Positions 6,233 to 14,799 are shown, counted from the first letter of the stretch. The stretch is DNA of 30,320 nucleotides from JBBQTQ01 sp038213135 (GCA_038213135.1 JBBQTQ010000027.1:1-30320), one strand, 5' to 3'. Notes: generated by a model not told the origin, from the sequence alone. Made by a program: numbers and translations.

Positions 6233-7791
6233 CGGCGCAGCAGCTCTTCGAGCAGGATCGTGGAGAGAACTGCGGCCGCGCTACCGAGGGTGAGCGGCAC
6301 CCACTCGTCGACCGCGCTCGCAGCCGCCGTCACCGAGGCGCCGACGATCGCCGCGGCCGACAGGCCTGCCAGAGCCAGACGCCGCGTGGCGACGCGGATC
6401 GTCGCCTCGAGCGGAGCAGTCCCGCGGAACTCGACCTGAAAGGCCTTGCCTGGTCGCGCTCCGCTTAGCGTCTCGACCGCCTCGACGAGGCGAGTCACCC
6501 GCGTGCTGAACTTCCGGCCCTCGTAGAAGAGGCGCTTCGGGTCGGCACCGCTGAACGTCTTGCGGAGGTAGTCGCGGAGGAGGAACTTGCTGGCGACGGC
6601 CATCGGGTCGAGCGTCGGATCGAGCTCGGCAGTCGCGAGCTGCATCTGCGCGAGCGCCTTGCCCGTGAGGGCGAGGGACGCGGGTAGGCGCACGCCGTGG
6701 CGCCCGGCGAGCTCGGTGATCCCCTGCATCAGCGGTCCGAGCTCGATCTCCTGGAGCGAGGCCCCTCGGTACTTGGCGACCACCTCGTCGAGCTCGGCCT
6801 CGAAGCGCGGCACGTCGAGATCGGGCGGCACCTTCTCGGCGAGCAGGAGCACCACCTCGGCGAGGAACCCCGTGTCGCCCTGCCAGAAGGCCAGGATCAT
6901 CAGCACGAGCAGCTCGCGCATCCGCGGCTCGACCTCGCCGACCATGCCGACGTCGAGGAACCAGATCTTCCCATCGGACCACATCAGGTTCCCGGGGTGC
7001 GGGTCGGCGTGGAAGAAGCCGTCGACGAGGATCTGCCGGTAGAAGGACTCGAGCAGCTGGCGGGCGGCGTCCTTGCGCTCGGGGCCTTGCGGCGCCTCCT
7101 TGATCGGGCCGCCCGGGACCAGGTCGAGCACGAGCAGCCGCGCGGTCGAGAGCTGCTTGTGGACGGCTGGCACCTCCAGGTGGTCGAAGGGCTGCAGCAC
7201 CTCCCGCAGCCGCTCGCAGTTCGCCGCCTCCTGACGGAAGTCGAGCTCGCGGCGAAGCGAGGAGGAGAGGTGCGCGATCGCGGCCGGCAGGTCGATGATG
7301 CTCGAGAGCGCGTCGCGCCCTTCGACCTTCTCCGCGAAGAGCTCCATCAGGCCGAGGTCGCGCATGATCTGCTCCTCCGCGTCGGGCCGCTGCACCTTCA
7401 CGACGACCCGGGCGCCGCCCTCGAGCGTCGCCTTGTGCACCTGCCCGATCGTGCCGGCGGCGAGCGGCGTCGGCTCGATGCTCGCGAAGACGTCCTCCCA
7501 GGGCACGCCGAGCTCGGCCTCCATCACGCCGACGACCTGCTCCTCGGTGAGCGGGGGCACGTGGTCCTGCAGCGATGCGAGCTCCTGGATGAACTCGGGC
7601 GGGAGCAGGTCGGGGCGGGTGGAGAGGATCTGGCCGAGCTTGGCGAAGGTCGGGCCGAGCTCCTCGAGTGCGCCTCGGAGCGCCTTCGCGCGCTCGCGCG
7701 GCGTGCGGGCGTCGCGGGCCTTCAGGCCCTGCTTGGCGAGGACGCGGCCGATCGTCGCGGCGCGGCCGAGCAGCGAGCCCGTCTCGGTCAT
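6229..7791 (-). CDS. ABC1/UbiB (AarF) family atypical kinase
   Basis: 520 residues with the ABC1/ADCK/UbiB signatures: the KxGQ motif in FAKLGQILSTRPDLLP, the Ala-rich nucleotide loop PLAAGTIGQVH in place of a P-loop, the VVVKVQRP lysine, the catalytic HADPHPGNLMW and the metal-binding LDVG (usually DFG-like). About 60 hydrophobic C-terminal residues form two membrane helices. Members act at the membrane in isoprenoid quinone or lipid metabolism; actinobacteria lack ubiquinone, so the target here is unknown. The ATG overlaps the stop of the universal stress protein gene by 4 bp. The operon order is enoyl-CoA hydratase, stress protein, kinase. Confidence 0.93.
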   Translation of the reverse strand: MTETGSLLGRAATIGRVLAKQGLKARDARTPRERAKALRGALEELGPTFAKLGQILSTRPDLLPPEFIQELASLQDHVPPLTEEQVVGVMEAELGVPWEDVFASIEPTPLAAGTIGQVHKATLEGGARVVVKVQRPDAEEQIMRDLGLMELFAEKVEGRDALSSIIDLPAAIAHLSSSLRRELDFRQEAANCERLREVLQPFDHLEVPAVHKQLSTARLLVLDLVPGGPIKEAPQGPERKDAARQLLESFYRQILVDGFFHADPHPGNLMWSDGKIWFLDVGMVGEVEPRMRELLVLMILAFWQGDTGFLAEVVLLLAEKVPPDLDVPRFEAELDEVVAKYRGASLQEIELGPLMQGITELAGRHGVRLPASLALTGKALAQMQLATAELDPTLDPMAVASKFLLRDYLRKTFSGADPKRLFYEGRKFSTRVTRLVEAVETLSGARPGKAFQVEFRGTAPLEATIRVATRRLALAGLSAAAIVGASVTAAASAVDEWVPLTLGSAAAVLSTILLEELLRR

Positions 7792-8237
7792 CTACCGAAC
7801 CGCTTCTTCGAGCCCTCGACTTGTTGCGCCGTGTTGACGATCACGAGCGTACGGCGGGTCAGGTGCGAGACGCGGTTCGGCACGTTGCCGAGCAGAAATT
7901 CCTTGCGCCCGCTCATGCCGACGTTGCCGACGATCAGCACGTCCGCGTCATGCTCCTCGGCGGCGTCGACGATCGCCTTCGCGGGGTCATCACCGGTCGT
8001 GACGACGCCGCGGCCGCGCTCGCCGGCGAGCTCCTGCGCGTGCTTGACGAGATCCTCTTCGGCCTCGGCCGAGATCGTCGCTGGCGGAACCGCGACCTGC
8101 ACGAGCACGAGCTCGGCCCCGTAACGCTCGGCGAGCTCGGCCGCCCAGACGACAGCGTGCTCGGCCGTTTCGGAGCGGTCGGTTGCGACGAGCACGCGGC
8201 GAACGCCTGCCTTGTCCTTCGAGCCGAAGAGCTTCAC
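7788..8237 (-). CDS. Universal stress protein (UspA family)
   Basis: 149 residues. It has the UspA beta-alpha pattern, with RRVLVATDRSETAEHA at the start and the ATP-binding loop G-x2-G-x9-G (GNVGMSGRKEFLLGN) near the C-terminus, so nucleotide binding is likely. The GTG at 8237 follows directly after the TGA of the upstream enoyl-CoA hydratase with no gap, and the gene overlaps the ABC1 kinase by 4 bp. The role in this operon is unknown. Confidence 0.92.
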   Translation of the reverse strand: MKLFGSKDKAGVRRVLVATDRSETAEHAVVWAAELAERYGAELVLVQVAVPPATISAEAEEDLVKHAQELAGERGRGVVTTGDDPAKAIVDAAEEHDADVLIVGNVGMSGRKEFLLGNVPNRVSHLTRRTLVIVNTAQQVEGSKKRFGR

Positions 8238-9008
8238 TCAGCGGCCCTTGAAGTCCGGCTTGCGCTTCTCCACGAAGGCGGTGAGGCCCTCTTTGGCGTC
8301 CTCCGAGGCGAAGGCGAGGTAGAGCGCCTTGCGTTCCTCGGCGACGCCCGCGGCGAGCGGCGTCTCGAACGACTGGTCGACGAGCTCCTTCGCGATCCTG
8401 GTGGCGATGGGTGCCTTCGCGGCGATTGCGGTGGCGACCGCCTTCGCCTCGCCGAGGTAGTCGTCTGCGACCCTGGCGACGAGCCCCGCGACACGCGCCT
8501 CCTCGGCGGTGAGGAAGCGGCCGGACAGCACGACGTCCATGGCGAGCGACTTGCCGACGGCCTTGGCGAGCCGCTGGGTGCCGCCCGCGCCGGGGATGAT
8601 CCCGACACCCGTCTCCGGCTGGCCGAACTGAGCCGTCGGCGAGCAGACGATCAGGTCGCAGGCCATTGCCAGCTCGCAGCCGCCGCCGAGCGCGTAGCCG
8701 GAGACGGCCGCGATCAACGGCGTGCGGATGTTGCGGATGCGATCCCAGGCGTCGATCCGGTCACGCGCCGCGTACATGTCCATCGGCGAAGCGGACGCCA
8801 TCATCCCGATGTCCGCGCCCGCGGCGAAGGCCTTCTCGCCGCCGGTCAGGATGATCGCCCTGACGTCGTCGGCGCGATCCGCGTCTTCGAGCGCGCCGAC
8901 GATCTGCCCGATCAGCTCGTCGTTGAGCGCGTTCAGCCGCTCGAGCCGATTCATGGTCACGACCGCGACCGGGCCCTCGCGCTCGGTGAGGACGAGCTGC
9001 TCGCTCAT
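8238..9008 (-). CDS. Enoyl-CoA hydratase, PaaF-like
   Basis: Crotonase of 256 residues. Both acid/base glutamates of true hydratases are present, in GGGCELAMACD and QPETGVGIIPGAGG. The order of motifs and the end EGLTAFVEKRKPDFKGR match E. coli PaaF closely, which hydrates 2,3-dehydroadipyl-CoA. General fatty-acid hydratases (EchA8 type) look similar, so the gene symbol is withheld. The ATG at 9008 has GAGGGGG just upstream. It is the first gene of a three-gene operon with the stress protein and ABC1 kinase. Confidence 0.88.
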   Translation of the reverse strand: MSEQLVLTEREGPVAVVTMNRLERLNALNDELIGQIVGALEDADRADDVRAIILTGGEKAFAAGADIGMMASASPMDMYAARDRIDAWDRIRNIRTPLIAAVSGYALGGGCELAMACDLIVCSPTAQFGQPETGVGIIPGAGGTQRLAKAVGKSLAMDVVLSGRFLTAEEARVAGLVARVADDYLGEAKAVATAIAAKAPIATRIAKELVDQSFETPLAAGVAEERKALYLAFASEDAKEGLTAFVEKRKPDFKGR

Positions 9009-9157
9009 CGGATCCCCCTCGCCTGCGCCGTCGAGGCCACGCTCGGCTGCGGAGCCCGGCCCCTGTGGGCAAAAAGTTCCGAACCCGATACGGGACCGAC
9101 ACAGACCCGTGCGGACTGGTCGGGTAGCGTCCGGCTCGAGGGCGGCGGGAACCGGCT

Positions 9158-9174
9158 CCCCACCCAGGGTGGGG
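9158..9174. terminator. Hairpin without T-tract, probable terminator
   Basis: CCCCACC (9158-9164) and GGTGGGG (9168-9174) form a 7-bp perfect stem with loop CAG, 24 nt beyond the stop of the minus-strand gene ending at 9199. No T-run follows. The remaining bases of 9009-9198 hold no gene. They should contain the promoter of the downstream hydratase operon, but I see no clear -10/-35 pair. Confidence 0.4.
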
Positions 9175-9198
9175 GAATGCGCGCGGGCGGCTCGGCTC

Positions 9199-10005
9199 TC
9201 ATCTGCTCAGGAATTTCTCGATCGCCCCCTTCGCCTCGTCGCCGAGCATGGACAGTGCGAGCCACTCGCGCGCGTGGCCGATCGTCTCGTGCCACGAGAT
9301 GTCGCGCCACCAGTTGAGCTGCTGTTTGGTGTAGCGCAGCGTCGTCGGCAGCTTGACGGCAAGCCGCTCGACGTAGTAGTCGACGGCCGTATCGAGCTCG
9401 GCCTCCGGGACGGAGCGGTTCACGAGTCCCCACTCGGCAGCTTGCGCCGCGGGCACCTCGTCGCACAGCATCAGAATCTCTCGCGCCCGCCGGTCGCCGA
9501 CCATGATCGGCAGCCATTGCGTCGCCCCGCCCGCGGGCACCGAGCCGTGCTCGGGTCCGACATGGCGAATGTAGGCATGGTCGACGATCACCGAGAGATC
9601 GCAGGCCATCTGAAGCTCGTTGCCCCCGCCGACGCAGATGCCGTTGATCCGCGCCACGGTCGGCTTGCCGATCTCCCGCAGCCGGTCGTGCATGTCCTTG
9701 AACGCCCCGAACCACTTCCAGTAGGCGGACGGGTTCCCGAGTAGCTCGGCGCCCCAGCTCTTCAGATCGGCTCCGACGCAGAACGCGCGGCCCGTTCCGG
9801 TCACCACCACGACTCTGATCTCATCGTCCCAGGAGGCGTCCTCGGCCGCCCGCGCCAGCTCGCGCAGCGTCAGGAAGTCGAGCGCGTTCAATACCTCCGG
9901 CCGGTTGAGTCGAATCGTCGCCCGAGGCGGGGTCTTCTCGTAGACGATCCGCTCGAAGCCGAGCTCGTCGGGCGAGCACGGCTCGGGCGAGGAAGGCTCG
10001 CTCAC
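9199..10005 (-). CDS. Enoyl-CoA hydratase/isomerase family protein, divergent
   Basis: Crotonase of 268 residues from a GTG at 10005 that overlaps the EthD-like gene by 4 bp. The oxyanion loop is GRAFCVGADLKSWG and the second loop is GICVGGGNELQMACD. The usual hydratase segment is replaced by GPEHGSVPAGGATQWLPIMVG. This is reminiscent of ring-opening 6-oxocyclohex-1-ene-1-carbonyl-CoA hydrolases (Oah/BamA), which carry a similar GPKHGSAPDGGST stretch, though those are about 100 residues longer. A role in aromatic or alicyclic acyl-CoA breakdown is possible, but the reaction cannot be fixed. Confidence 0.85.
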   Translation of the reverse strand: MSEPSSPEPCSPDELGFERIVYEKTPPRATIRLNRPEVLNALDFLTLRELARAAEDASWDDEIRVVVVTGTGRAFCVGADLKSWGAELLGNPSAYWKWFGAFKDMHDRLREIGKPTVARINGICVGGGNELQMACDLSVIVDHAYIRHVGPEHGSVPAGGATQWLPIMVGDRRAREILMLCDEVPAAQAAEWGLVNRSVPEAELDTAVDYYVERLAVKLPTTLRYTKQQLNWWRDISWHETIGHAREWLALSMLGDEAKGAIEKFLSR

Positions 10006-10283
10006 TCGACCTCGGTGAAGAAGATCTGGAGCGGGATCCCGAAGCTGGCCGCGTCTTCGCCCGTCGCAGCAAACTCGGGGCTGGACGCCGCCCGCTTGAA
10101 GGCGTCCATGTCCTCGAACTCGAGCTCTGCGAACCAAGCGGCGGCCGGCGTCGTGCCCGGTGGCGAGCCGAAGACCCGTCCTTCCCGCAAGGTCACGCCC
10201 GGAACGGTGCGCGCAAGCTCGCAATGCTTCGCATAGTGCTCGGGATCCGGCTGTTCGCCCCAGAGCGCAATCGCCTTGATCAT
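10002..10283 (-). CDS. EthD-domain protein
   Basis: 93 residues starting MIKAIALWG, with the alpha-beta dimeric-barrel pattern of EthD proteins: DPEHYAKHCELARTVPG, a central AAWFAELEFEDMDAFKRA and an SPEFAATGEDA helix. EthD-like proteins are small; some take part in degradation pathways, but most have no known reaction. The ATG at 10283 is preceded by GGGAGG with good spacing. The stop overlaps the GTG of the enoyl-CoA hydratase gene, so the two are co-transcribed and probably serve one pathway. Confidence 0.8.
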   Translation of the reverse strand: MIKAIALWGEQPDPEHYAKHCELARTVPGVTLREGRVFGSPPGTTPAAAWFAELEFEDMDAFKRAASSPEFAATGEDAASFGIPLQIFFTEVE

Positions 10284-10367
10284 CGTGCCTCCCTCGTTCG
10301 AGAAGCCCGAGCCTAATAGCTTTGGTCGAAGGGGGGCGTGGCTTGGCCGCGCGCTCCCGGCGTCGCT

Positions 10368-10373
10368 TAGTCT
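10368..10373 (+). promoter_or_regulatory. -10 box TAGTCT, leaderless start
   Basis: TAGTCT ends 6 nt before the GTG at 10380, with no ribosome binding site between. Transcription would begin at the start codon. Confidence 0.5.
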
Positions 10374-10379
10374 TGGCGC

Positions 10380-10829
10380 GTGTCCGGGGGAAACGCTGTG
10401 GCCGTCCTCCTCACGCTCGCGGCCGGCATCGGCGGCTCGGTTCAGGCAGCCGTGATGGGCAAGCTCGGTGCCCGGGTCGGCACCGCCGGCGCGGTCGGCT
10501 TCGCGGGCATCGTGGCGGGCGTCGCCGGAGTCGCGGTGATGCTCGTCGGCCAGCGCAGCTTCCACGCGGTCTCCGCCAGCCTGCGCCAGCCCGTCTGGCT
10601 GTGGACCGGCGGCCTGCTGAGCGCGTTCATCGTGCTGGCGATCACCTTCGGGACACCTCGGATCGGCGTCGCCGCGACGATCGGGCTCGTGATCGCGGGC
10701 AACCTCGTGATGGCCGCGATCATCGACCGCTACGGCCTCTTCGGGTTCCACCCGATCGCGCTGCACTGGCCGCGCCTGCTCGGGATCGCGCTGCTTGCCG
10801 GCGGCGCAGCGCTCTCGTTGAAGAAATGA
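10380..10829 (+). CDS. YdcZ/DUF606-type membrane protein (DMT superfamily)
   Basis: 149 residues, almost entirely hydrophobic, with about five membrane helices and short loops. The pattern AAGIGGSVQAAVMGKLGARVG, then FGTPRIGVAATIGLVIAGN fits the DUF606/YdcZ family, short relatives of the drug/metabolite transporters that often work as pairs. Its TGA overlaps the ATG of puuD by 4 bp, so the two membrane proteins are translationally coupled. Transport of a purine or urate is an inference from this coupling only. The GTG start is set by the -10 box 6 nt upstream. Confidence 0.85.
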   Translation: MSGGNAVAVLLTLAAGIGGSVQAAVMGKLGARVGTAGAVGFAGIVAGVAGVAVMLVGQRSFHAVSASLRQPVWLWTGGLLSAFIVLAITFGTPRIGVAATIGLVIAGNLVMAAIIDRYGLFGFHPIALHWPRLLGIALLAGGAALSLKK

Positions 10830-12010
10830 CCCTCGCGCTCGACCTCTACGCGACCGACTGGCTCAACCTGCTCCTGCGCTGGCTGCACGTGATCGCGGTG
10901 ATCGCGTGGATCGGCTCCTCCTTCTACTTCATCGCGCTCGACCATCACCTGCGCCCGCCCGAGCGCGAGGAGGATGCTGACCGAGGCGTTGCCGGCGAGG
11001 CGTGGGAGATCCACGGCGGCGGCTTCTACCGGATCGAGAAGTTCCGGGTCGCCCCGCACCGCCTGCCCGAGCCCCTCTACTGGTTCAAGTGGGAGGCCTA
11101 CACGACCTGGCTGAGCGGCTTCGGGCTGATGATCGTCCTCTACTACGCGAACGCGAGCGCCTATCTCGTCGACCGCAGCGTCGCCGACATCCCGACCTGG
11201 GCCGCGGTCGTCGCCTCGCTCGGGATCCTCGTCGCCGCCTGGCTCGTCTACGAGCTGCTCTGCCGCATGCTTGGCTCGCGCGACCGGCTCCTGGCACTGG
11301 CGCTTGCTCTTCTGATCACGGGCATCGCGTACGGCTCGAGTCGCCTGTTCTCGGCCCGGGCCGCGTGGCTCGAGGTCGGCGCAGCCGTCGGGACGATGAT
11401 GGTCGCGAACGTCTTCCTCGTGATCATCCCGGCGCACTGGGAGCTCGTGCGCGCGAAAAAGGCGGGCCGCGAGCCGAGCGAGGCGGCAGGCGCGCAAGGC
11501 AAGCAGCGCTCCGTTCACAACAACTACCTGACGCTGCCGGTCTTGCTGGCGATGCTCTCGAACCACTTCCCGTCGATCTACGGGCATTCGTACGCGTGGG
11601 TGATCCTCGTCGCCCTGATGGGCGTCGGCGCCTGGATCAGGCACTTCTTCAACCTGCGCCACCAGGGGAGGACCGTGTGGGCGATCCCGATTACGGCGGC
11701 GGCGGCGATCGCGTTCATTGCAATCGTGATCCGGCCGGGCGGTGGTCCGGGCAAGGCGGCGGCGCCGGCGACGATCGCGCAGGGCAAGAAGACCTTCCTG
11801 TTCGTCGGCTGCGGCTCGTGCCACACCCTGCGCGACGCGGGCACCCACGGCAAAGTCGGGCCGAGTCTCGACGGCGTGAAACCCTCCCGCCAGCGCGTGC
11901 TCAACCAGGTCTCGAACGGCGGCGGCGTCATGCCCGCGTTCAAGGGTCAGCTAACCTCGGCGCAGATCGGCGCGGTGGCCGACTACGTCTCGTCAGTCGC
12001 CGGCCGGTAA
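10826..12010 (+). CDS. puuD: Membrane urate hydroxylase PuuD with cytochrome c domain
   Basis: 394 residues. The N-terminal 300 or so form a multi-spanning urate oxidase domain (Urate_ox_N): helices carry LLRWLHVIAVIAWIGSSFYF, conserved HHLRPP, and PEPLYWFKWEAYTTWLSG. The C-terminus is a cytochrome c domain with the haem motif C-G-S-C-H at 329-333 and a candidate axial Met369 in GGVMPAFKG. PuuD oxidises urate to 5-hydroxyisourate and passes electrons to the respiratory chain, so it makes no H2O2. The context agrees: HIU hydrolase, OHCU decarboxylase and xanthine dehydrogenase are nearby. Its end overlaps the convergent xdhA by 18 bp. Confidence 0.93.
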   Translation: MTLALDLYATDWLNLLLRWLHVIAVIAWIGSSFYFIALDHHLRPPEREEDADRGVAGEAWEIHGGGFYRIEKFRVAPHRLPEPLYWFKWEAYTTWLSGFGLMIVLYYANASAYLVDRSVADIPTWAAVVASLGILVAAWLVYELLCRMLGSRDRLLALALALLITGIAYGSSRLFSARAAWLEVGAAVGTMMVANVFLVIIPAHWELVRAKKAGREPSEAAGAQGKQRSVHNNYLTLPVLLAMLSNHFPSIYGHSYAWVILVALMGVGAWIRHFFNLRHQGRTVWAIPITAAAAIAFIAIVIRPGGGPGKAAAPATIAQGKKTFLFVGCGSCHTLRDAGTHGKVGPSLDGVKPSRQRVLNQVSNGGGVMPAFKGQLTSAQIGAVADYVSSVAGR

Positions 12011-14344
12011 CGCGATGTCGTCAGGCCGGACCGGGACTCGGTTCAGTTCGAGCCCCGTCGCGTCGCGCAGCGCGGAGAGGATCGCGGCGGTCGAGACCAC
12101 CGTCGGCGGCTCGCCGACGCCCTTCGCGCCGTAGGGCGCGTCGGGCTCGGGGTCCTCGACGAGCTCGGAGACAACCGGCGGCATGTCGAGCGCCGTCGGG
12201 ATCAGGTAGTCCGTGAAGCTCGCGTTCGTGATCAGGCCGTCGCGGGTCTGGATCTCCTCCATCAGCGCCAGCCCGAGACCCTGGGCGGTGCCTCCCTCGA
12301 TCTGACCGTGAACCGCTTCGGGGTTGATCGCCTTGCCGACGTCCTGCGCCGTGCCAACCCAGACGACGCGCGTCAGGCCGAGCTCGATGTCGACCTCGAC
12401 GACCACGCGCATTGCCGCGCAGGCGAAGGCGACGTGCGCGCGCTCACCGGTGAGCTGGCCGGTTTCAGGGTCGAGCGGCGTCGTGCGCGCGTGCCGGTAG
12501 ATCCGCTCGATGTCGACGTCGCTCCCCGTTCGCTCGAGCTCCTCCTTCGCGGCGCGGCAGGCGTCGCGAACCGCGCCGGCAGCCATCCAGGTCATCCGGG
12601 AGGCGGAAGCGGAGCCCGCCGAGCCCACGGTCGCCGTCGTCGTGGGCGCGAGCCGAACCTCACGCGTGCCGAGCTCGGTTCGGGCGACCTGGAGGATCAC
12701 GTTCGTGACTCCCTGGCCGACCTCGGCTGCGGCGCAGTGGACGACCGCCGACCCCTTGGCCGAGAGCTCGACCCGCGCCGCGCAGTAGTCGTCGAAGCCC
12801 TCCGAGTAGCAGATGTTCTTGAAGCCGACCGCGAACCCCACGCCCCTCCGAATGCCTTCTCCGCGAGTGACGTTGCCGGCGCCTCCCGGCAGGCGGATCG
12901 GGTCGCGCGGCAGCTCCTCCGGCTGGGGTGGCGTCATCGCAGCGGCGCGACGAATCGTCTCCGCAACGGGTAGCGACCCCTCGATCACCTGGCCGGTCGG
13001 CAGCGTGTCGCCCGGCGCGAGCGCATTGAGGAGGCGCAGCTCGACGGGGTCGATGCCCAGCGCGGCGGCGAGCTTGTCCATCTGCGCCTCGGCCGCGAAG
13101 CACGTCTGCACGGCCCCGAAGCCCCGCATCGCGCCGCAGGGCGGATTGTTCGTGTAGACGCCGGCGCAGTCGATCAGCGCGTTGTCGATCTTGTAGGGAC
13201 CACACGCGAAGGAGGCGGCGTTCGAGACGACCGCGGTCGAGCTCGAGGCGTAGGCGCCGCCGTCGAGCAGGATCCGCATGCGCACACAGACAACCTCGCC
13301 GGCGCGGGTTGCGCGGTGCTCGGCCCAGATGCGCGCCGGGTGGCGGTGGATGTGGCCGACGAACGACTCCTGCCGGTTGTAGACGATCTTGACCGGGCGG
13401 CCGGTCTGGAGCGCGAGCATCGCGCCGTGGATCTGCATCGAGAGGTCCTCCCGCCCGCCGAACGCGCCGCCAACCCCCGCGAGGTGGATGCGGACCTGGT
13501 CTTCCGGCAGATCGAGGCAGGGCGCGACCTGCTCGCGGTCGACGTGCAGCCACTGCGTCGCCACGTAGATGTCGATCCCGCCTTCTCCGTCGGGCACGGC
13601 GAGGCCGGATTCCGGGCCGAGGAAGGCCTGATCCTGGCTGCCGACCTCGTAGAAGCCGGAGACGGTGACATCGCCGGGCGCGTCGGGATCGCCGTGGCGA
13701 ATCGTCAGACGGCGAAGGAGGTTGCCGCCGGGATGGAGCGGGTCGGCAGCCTCGGCGCGCTCGGGGTCGGTGATCGGCGGTAGCGGCTCGTACTCGACCC
13801 GGATCTTCTCGGCGGCGCGACGCGCCTGCTCGGGGTGCTCGGCCGCAACGAGCGCGACGGCCTCGCCGAAGTAGCGGACGCGCTCGAAGGCGAGCACCGG
13901 CTGGTCGGGGTGCTCGAGCCCGTAGGTCTTGCGGCCAGGCACGTCCTCGTGGGTCAGAACGGCGTGGACGCCCGGCATCGCGAGCGCCTGCGAGATGTCG
14001 ATCTCGACGATCCGGGCGTGCGCGTGCTGGCTGCGCGCGGTGTGCCCCCAGAGCATCCCTGCTGCGCTGAGATCGCTCGAGTAATTGAACTCGCCGGTCG
14101 TCTTCGGCCGACCGTCGACACGGGGCACGCTCTCGCCGACCCGCCCGAGTTCGAGCTCGGTGCGGCGCCGGACAGCAGTCTCCGGCGTCGCGCCTTTCGT
14201 CTCAGTTTCGGCACAGACAGGTGCGCTTTTCCCCGATACGCTGAAGAGCGAGGGGTAACCAAGGGGGGTCCCCGTTGACGGCTGTCGCGGAGGGCCGAGC
14301 CCTCCGCCAGCTCTTCCTTGGTCTGACCCGCGCGCGTAACTCAT
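11993..14344 (-). CDS. xdhA: Xanthine dehydrogenase, molybdopterin-binding subunit
   Basis: 783 residues. This is the large catalytic subunit that hydroxylates xanthine (and hypoxanthine) to urate. Molybdenum-cofactor motifs are present: VGGAFGGRED, MRGFGAVQTCFA, AAEVGQGVTN and, near the end, GAKGVGEPPT with the catalytic Glu. The ATG at 14344 overlaps the xdhC stop (ATGA). The first 65 or so residues are odd: normal subunits of this type begin near VGESVPRVDGRPK, but here a Pro/Gly/Ser-rich stretch precedes it, and no ATG, GTG or TTG lies in frame between. See the hairpin inside this segment. The subunit order xdhB-xdhC-xdhA forms one operon. Confidence 0.92.
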   Translation of the reverse strand: MSYARGSDQGRAGGGLGPPRQPSTGTPLGYPSLFSVSGKSAPVCAETETKGATPETAVRRRTELELGRVGESVPRVDGRPKTTGEFNYSSDLSAAGMLWGHTARSQHAHARIVEIDISQALAMPGVHAVLTHEDVPGRKTYGLEHPDQPVLAFERVRYFGEAVALVAAEHPEQARRAAEKIRVEYEPLPPITDPERAEAADPLHPGGNLLRRLTIRHGDPDAPGDVTVSGFYEVGSQDQAFLGPESGLAVPDGEGGIDIYVATQWLHVDREQVAPCLDLPEDQVRIHLAGVGGAFGGREDLSMQIHGAMLALQTGRPVKIVYNRQESFVGHIHRHPARIWAEHRATRAGEVVCVRMRILLDGGAYASSSTAVVSNAASFACGPYKIDNALIDCAGVYTNNPPCGAMRGFGAVQTCFAAEAQMDKLAAALGIDPVELRLLNALAPGDTLPTGQVIEGSLPVAETIRRAAAMTPPQPEELPRDPIRLPGGAGNVTRGEGIRRGVGFAVGFKNICYSEGFDDYCAARVELSAKGSAVVHCAAAEVGQGVTNVILQVARTELGTREVRLAPTTTATVGSAGSASASRMTWMAAGAVRDACRAAKEELERTGSDVDIERIYRHARTTPLDPETGQLTGERAHVAFACAAMRVVVEVDIELGLTRVVWVGTAQDVGKAINPEAVHGQIEGGTAQGLGLALMEEIQTRDGLITNASFTDYLIPTALDMPPVVSELVEDPEPDAPYGAKGVGEPPTVVSTAAILSALRDATGLELNRVPVRPDDIALPAGD
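14288..14306. repeat. Perfect 8-bp hairpin inside the extra N-terminal segment of xdhA
   Basis: CGGAGGGC (14288-14295) and GCCCTCCG (14299-14306) pair perfectly around a 3-nt loop CGA. It lies about 40 nt into the xdhA frame, in the segment with no match to the normal protein. It may be part of an inserted small repeat or an mRNA structure that sets the xdhC:xdhA ratio. Confidence 0.5.
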
Positions 14345-14799
14345 AGCCGCCCCGCCGCAAGTCGCACCGCGTCGAAGATCTTCGCGTAGCCGGTGCAGCG
14401 GCAGAGGTTGCCCGACAGCGCCTCGCGGATCTCGTCGTCGCTGGGGTCGGGCGAGCGCGCCAGGAGATCCACCGCTGCCACGACGAGTCCCGGAGTGCAG
14501 AAGCCGCATTGCACGGCTCCAGCCTCGACGAATGCCTCCTGCACAGGATGAAGGTCGCCGTTGCGGGCAAGCCCCTCGACCGTGACCACCTCGTGGCCGT
14601 CCGCCTGCGCGGCCAGCACGAGGCACGAGCACACCAGGTCCCCGTCGAGCAGCACCGAGCACGACCCGCACTCCCCCTGCTCACACGCGTTCTTCGAGCC
14701 GGGCAACCCCAGGCCCTCGCGTAGCGCGAACAGCAGGCTCTCGCCCGGCCAGACGTCCGCCTCGCGAGGCTCGCCGTTGACCGTCAGCGAGATCCTCAT
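14341..14799 (-). CDS. xdhC: Xanthine dehydrogenase, 2Fe-2S subunit
   Basis: 152 residues holding two [2Fe-2S] clusters. The N-terminal plant-ferredoxin-like site is CEQGECGSC plus the later CSC. The C-terminal helical site is QCGFCTPG with NLCRCTGY. It carries electrons from the molybdenum site to the FAD subunit. Start and stop overlap xdhB and xdhA by 4 bp on either side (ATGA both times). The length is normal for the family. Subunit letters differ between organisms; here A is the molybdenum, B the FAD and C the iron-sulfur subunit. Confidence 0.95.
   Translation of the reverse strand: MRISLTVNGEPREADVWPGESLLFALREGLGLPGSKNACEQGECGSCSVLLDGDLVCSCLVLAAQADGHEVVTVEGLARNGDLHPVQEAFVEAGAVQCGFCTPGLVVAAVDLLARSPDPSDDEIREALSGNLCRCTGYAKIFDAVRLAAGRL

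Noticed and set aside
6697..8124. Long plus-strand frame (475 codons) opposite the ABC1 kinase and stress protein genes
   Set aside because: Shadow of two well-supported minus-strand genes; no recognisable motif.
10730..11848. Long open frame on the minus strand opposite puuD (372 codons)
   Set aside because: Low-complexity Arg/Asp/Pro-rich product typical of antisense frames in GC-rich DNA; puuD on the other strand has clear domains.
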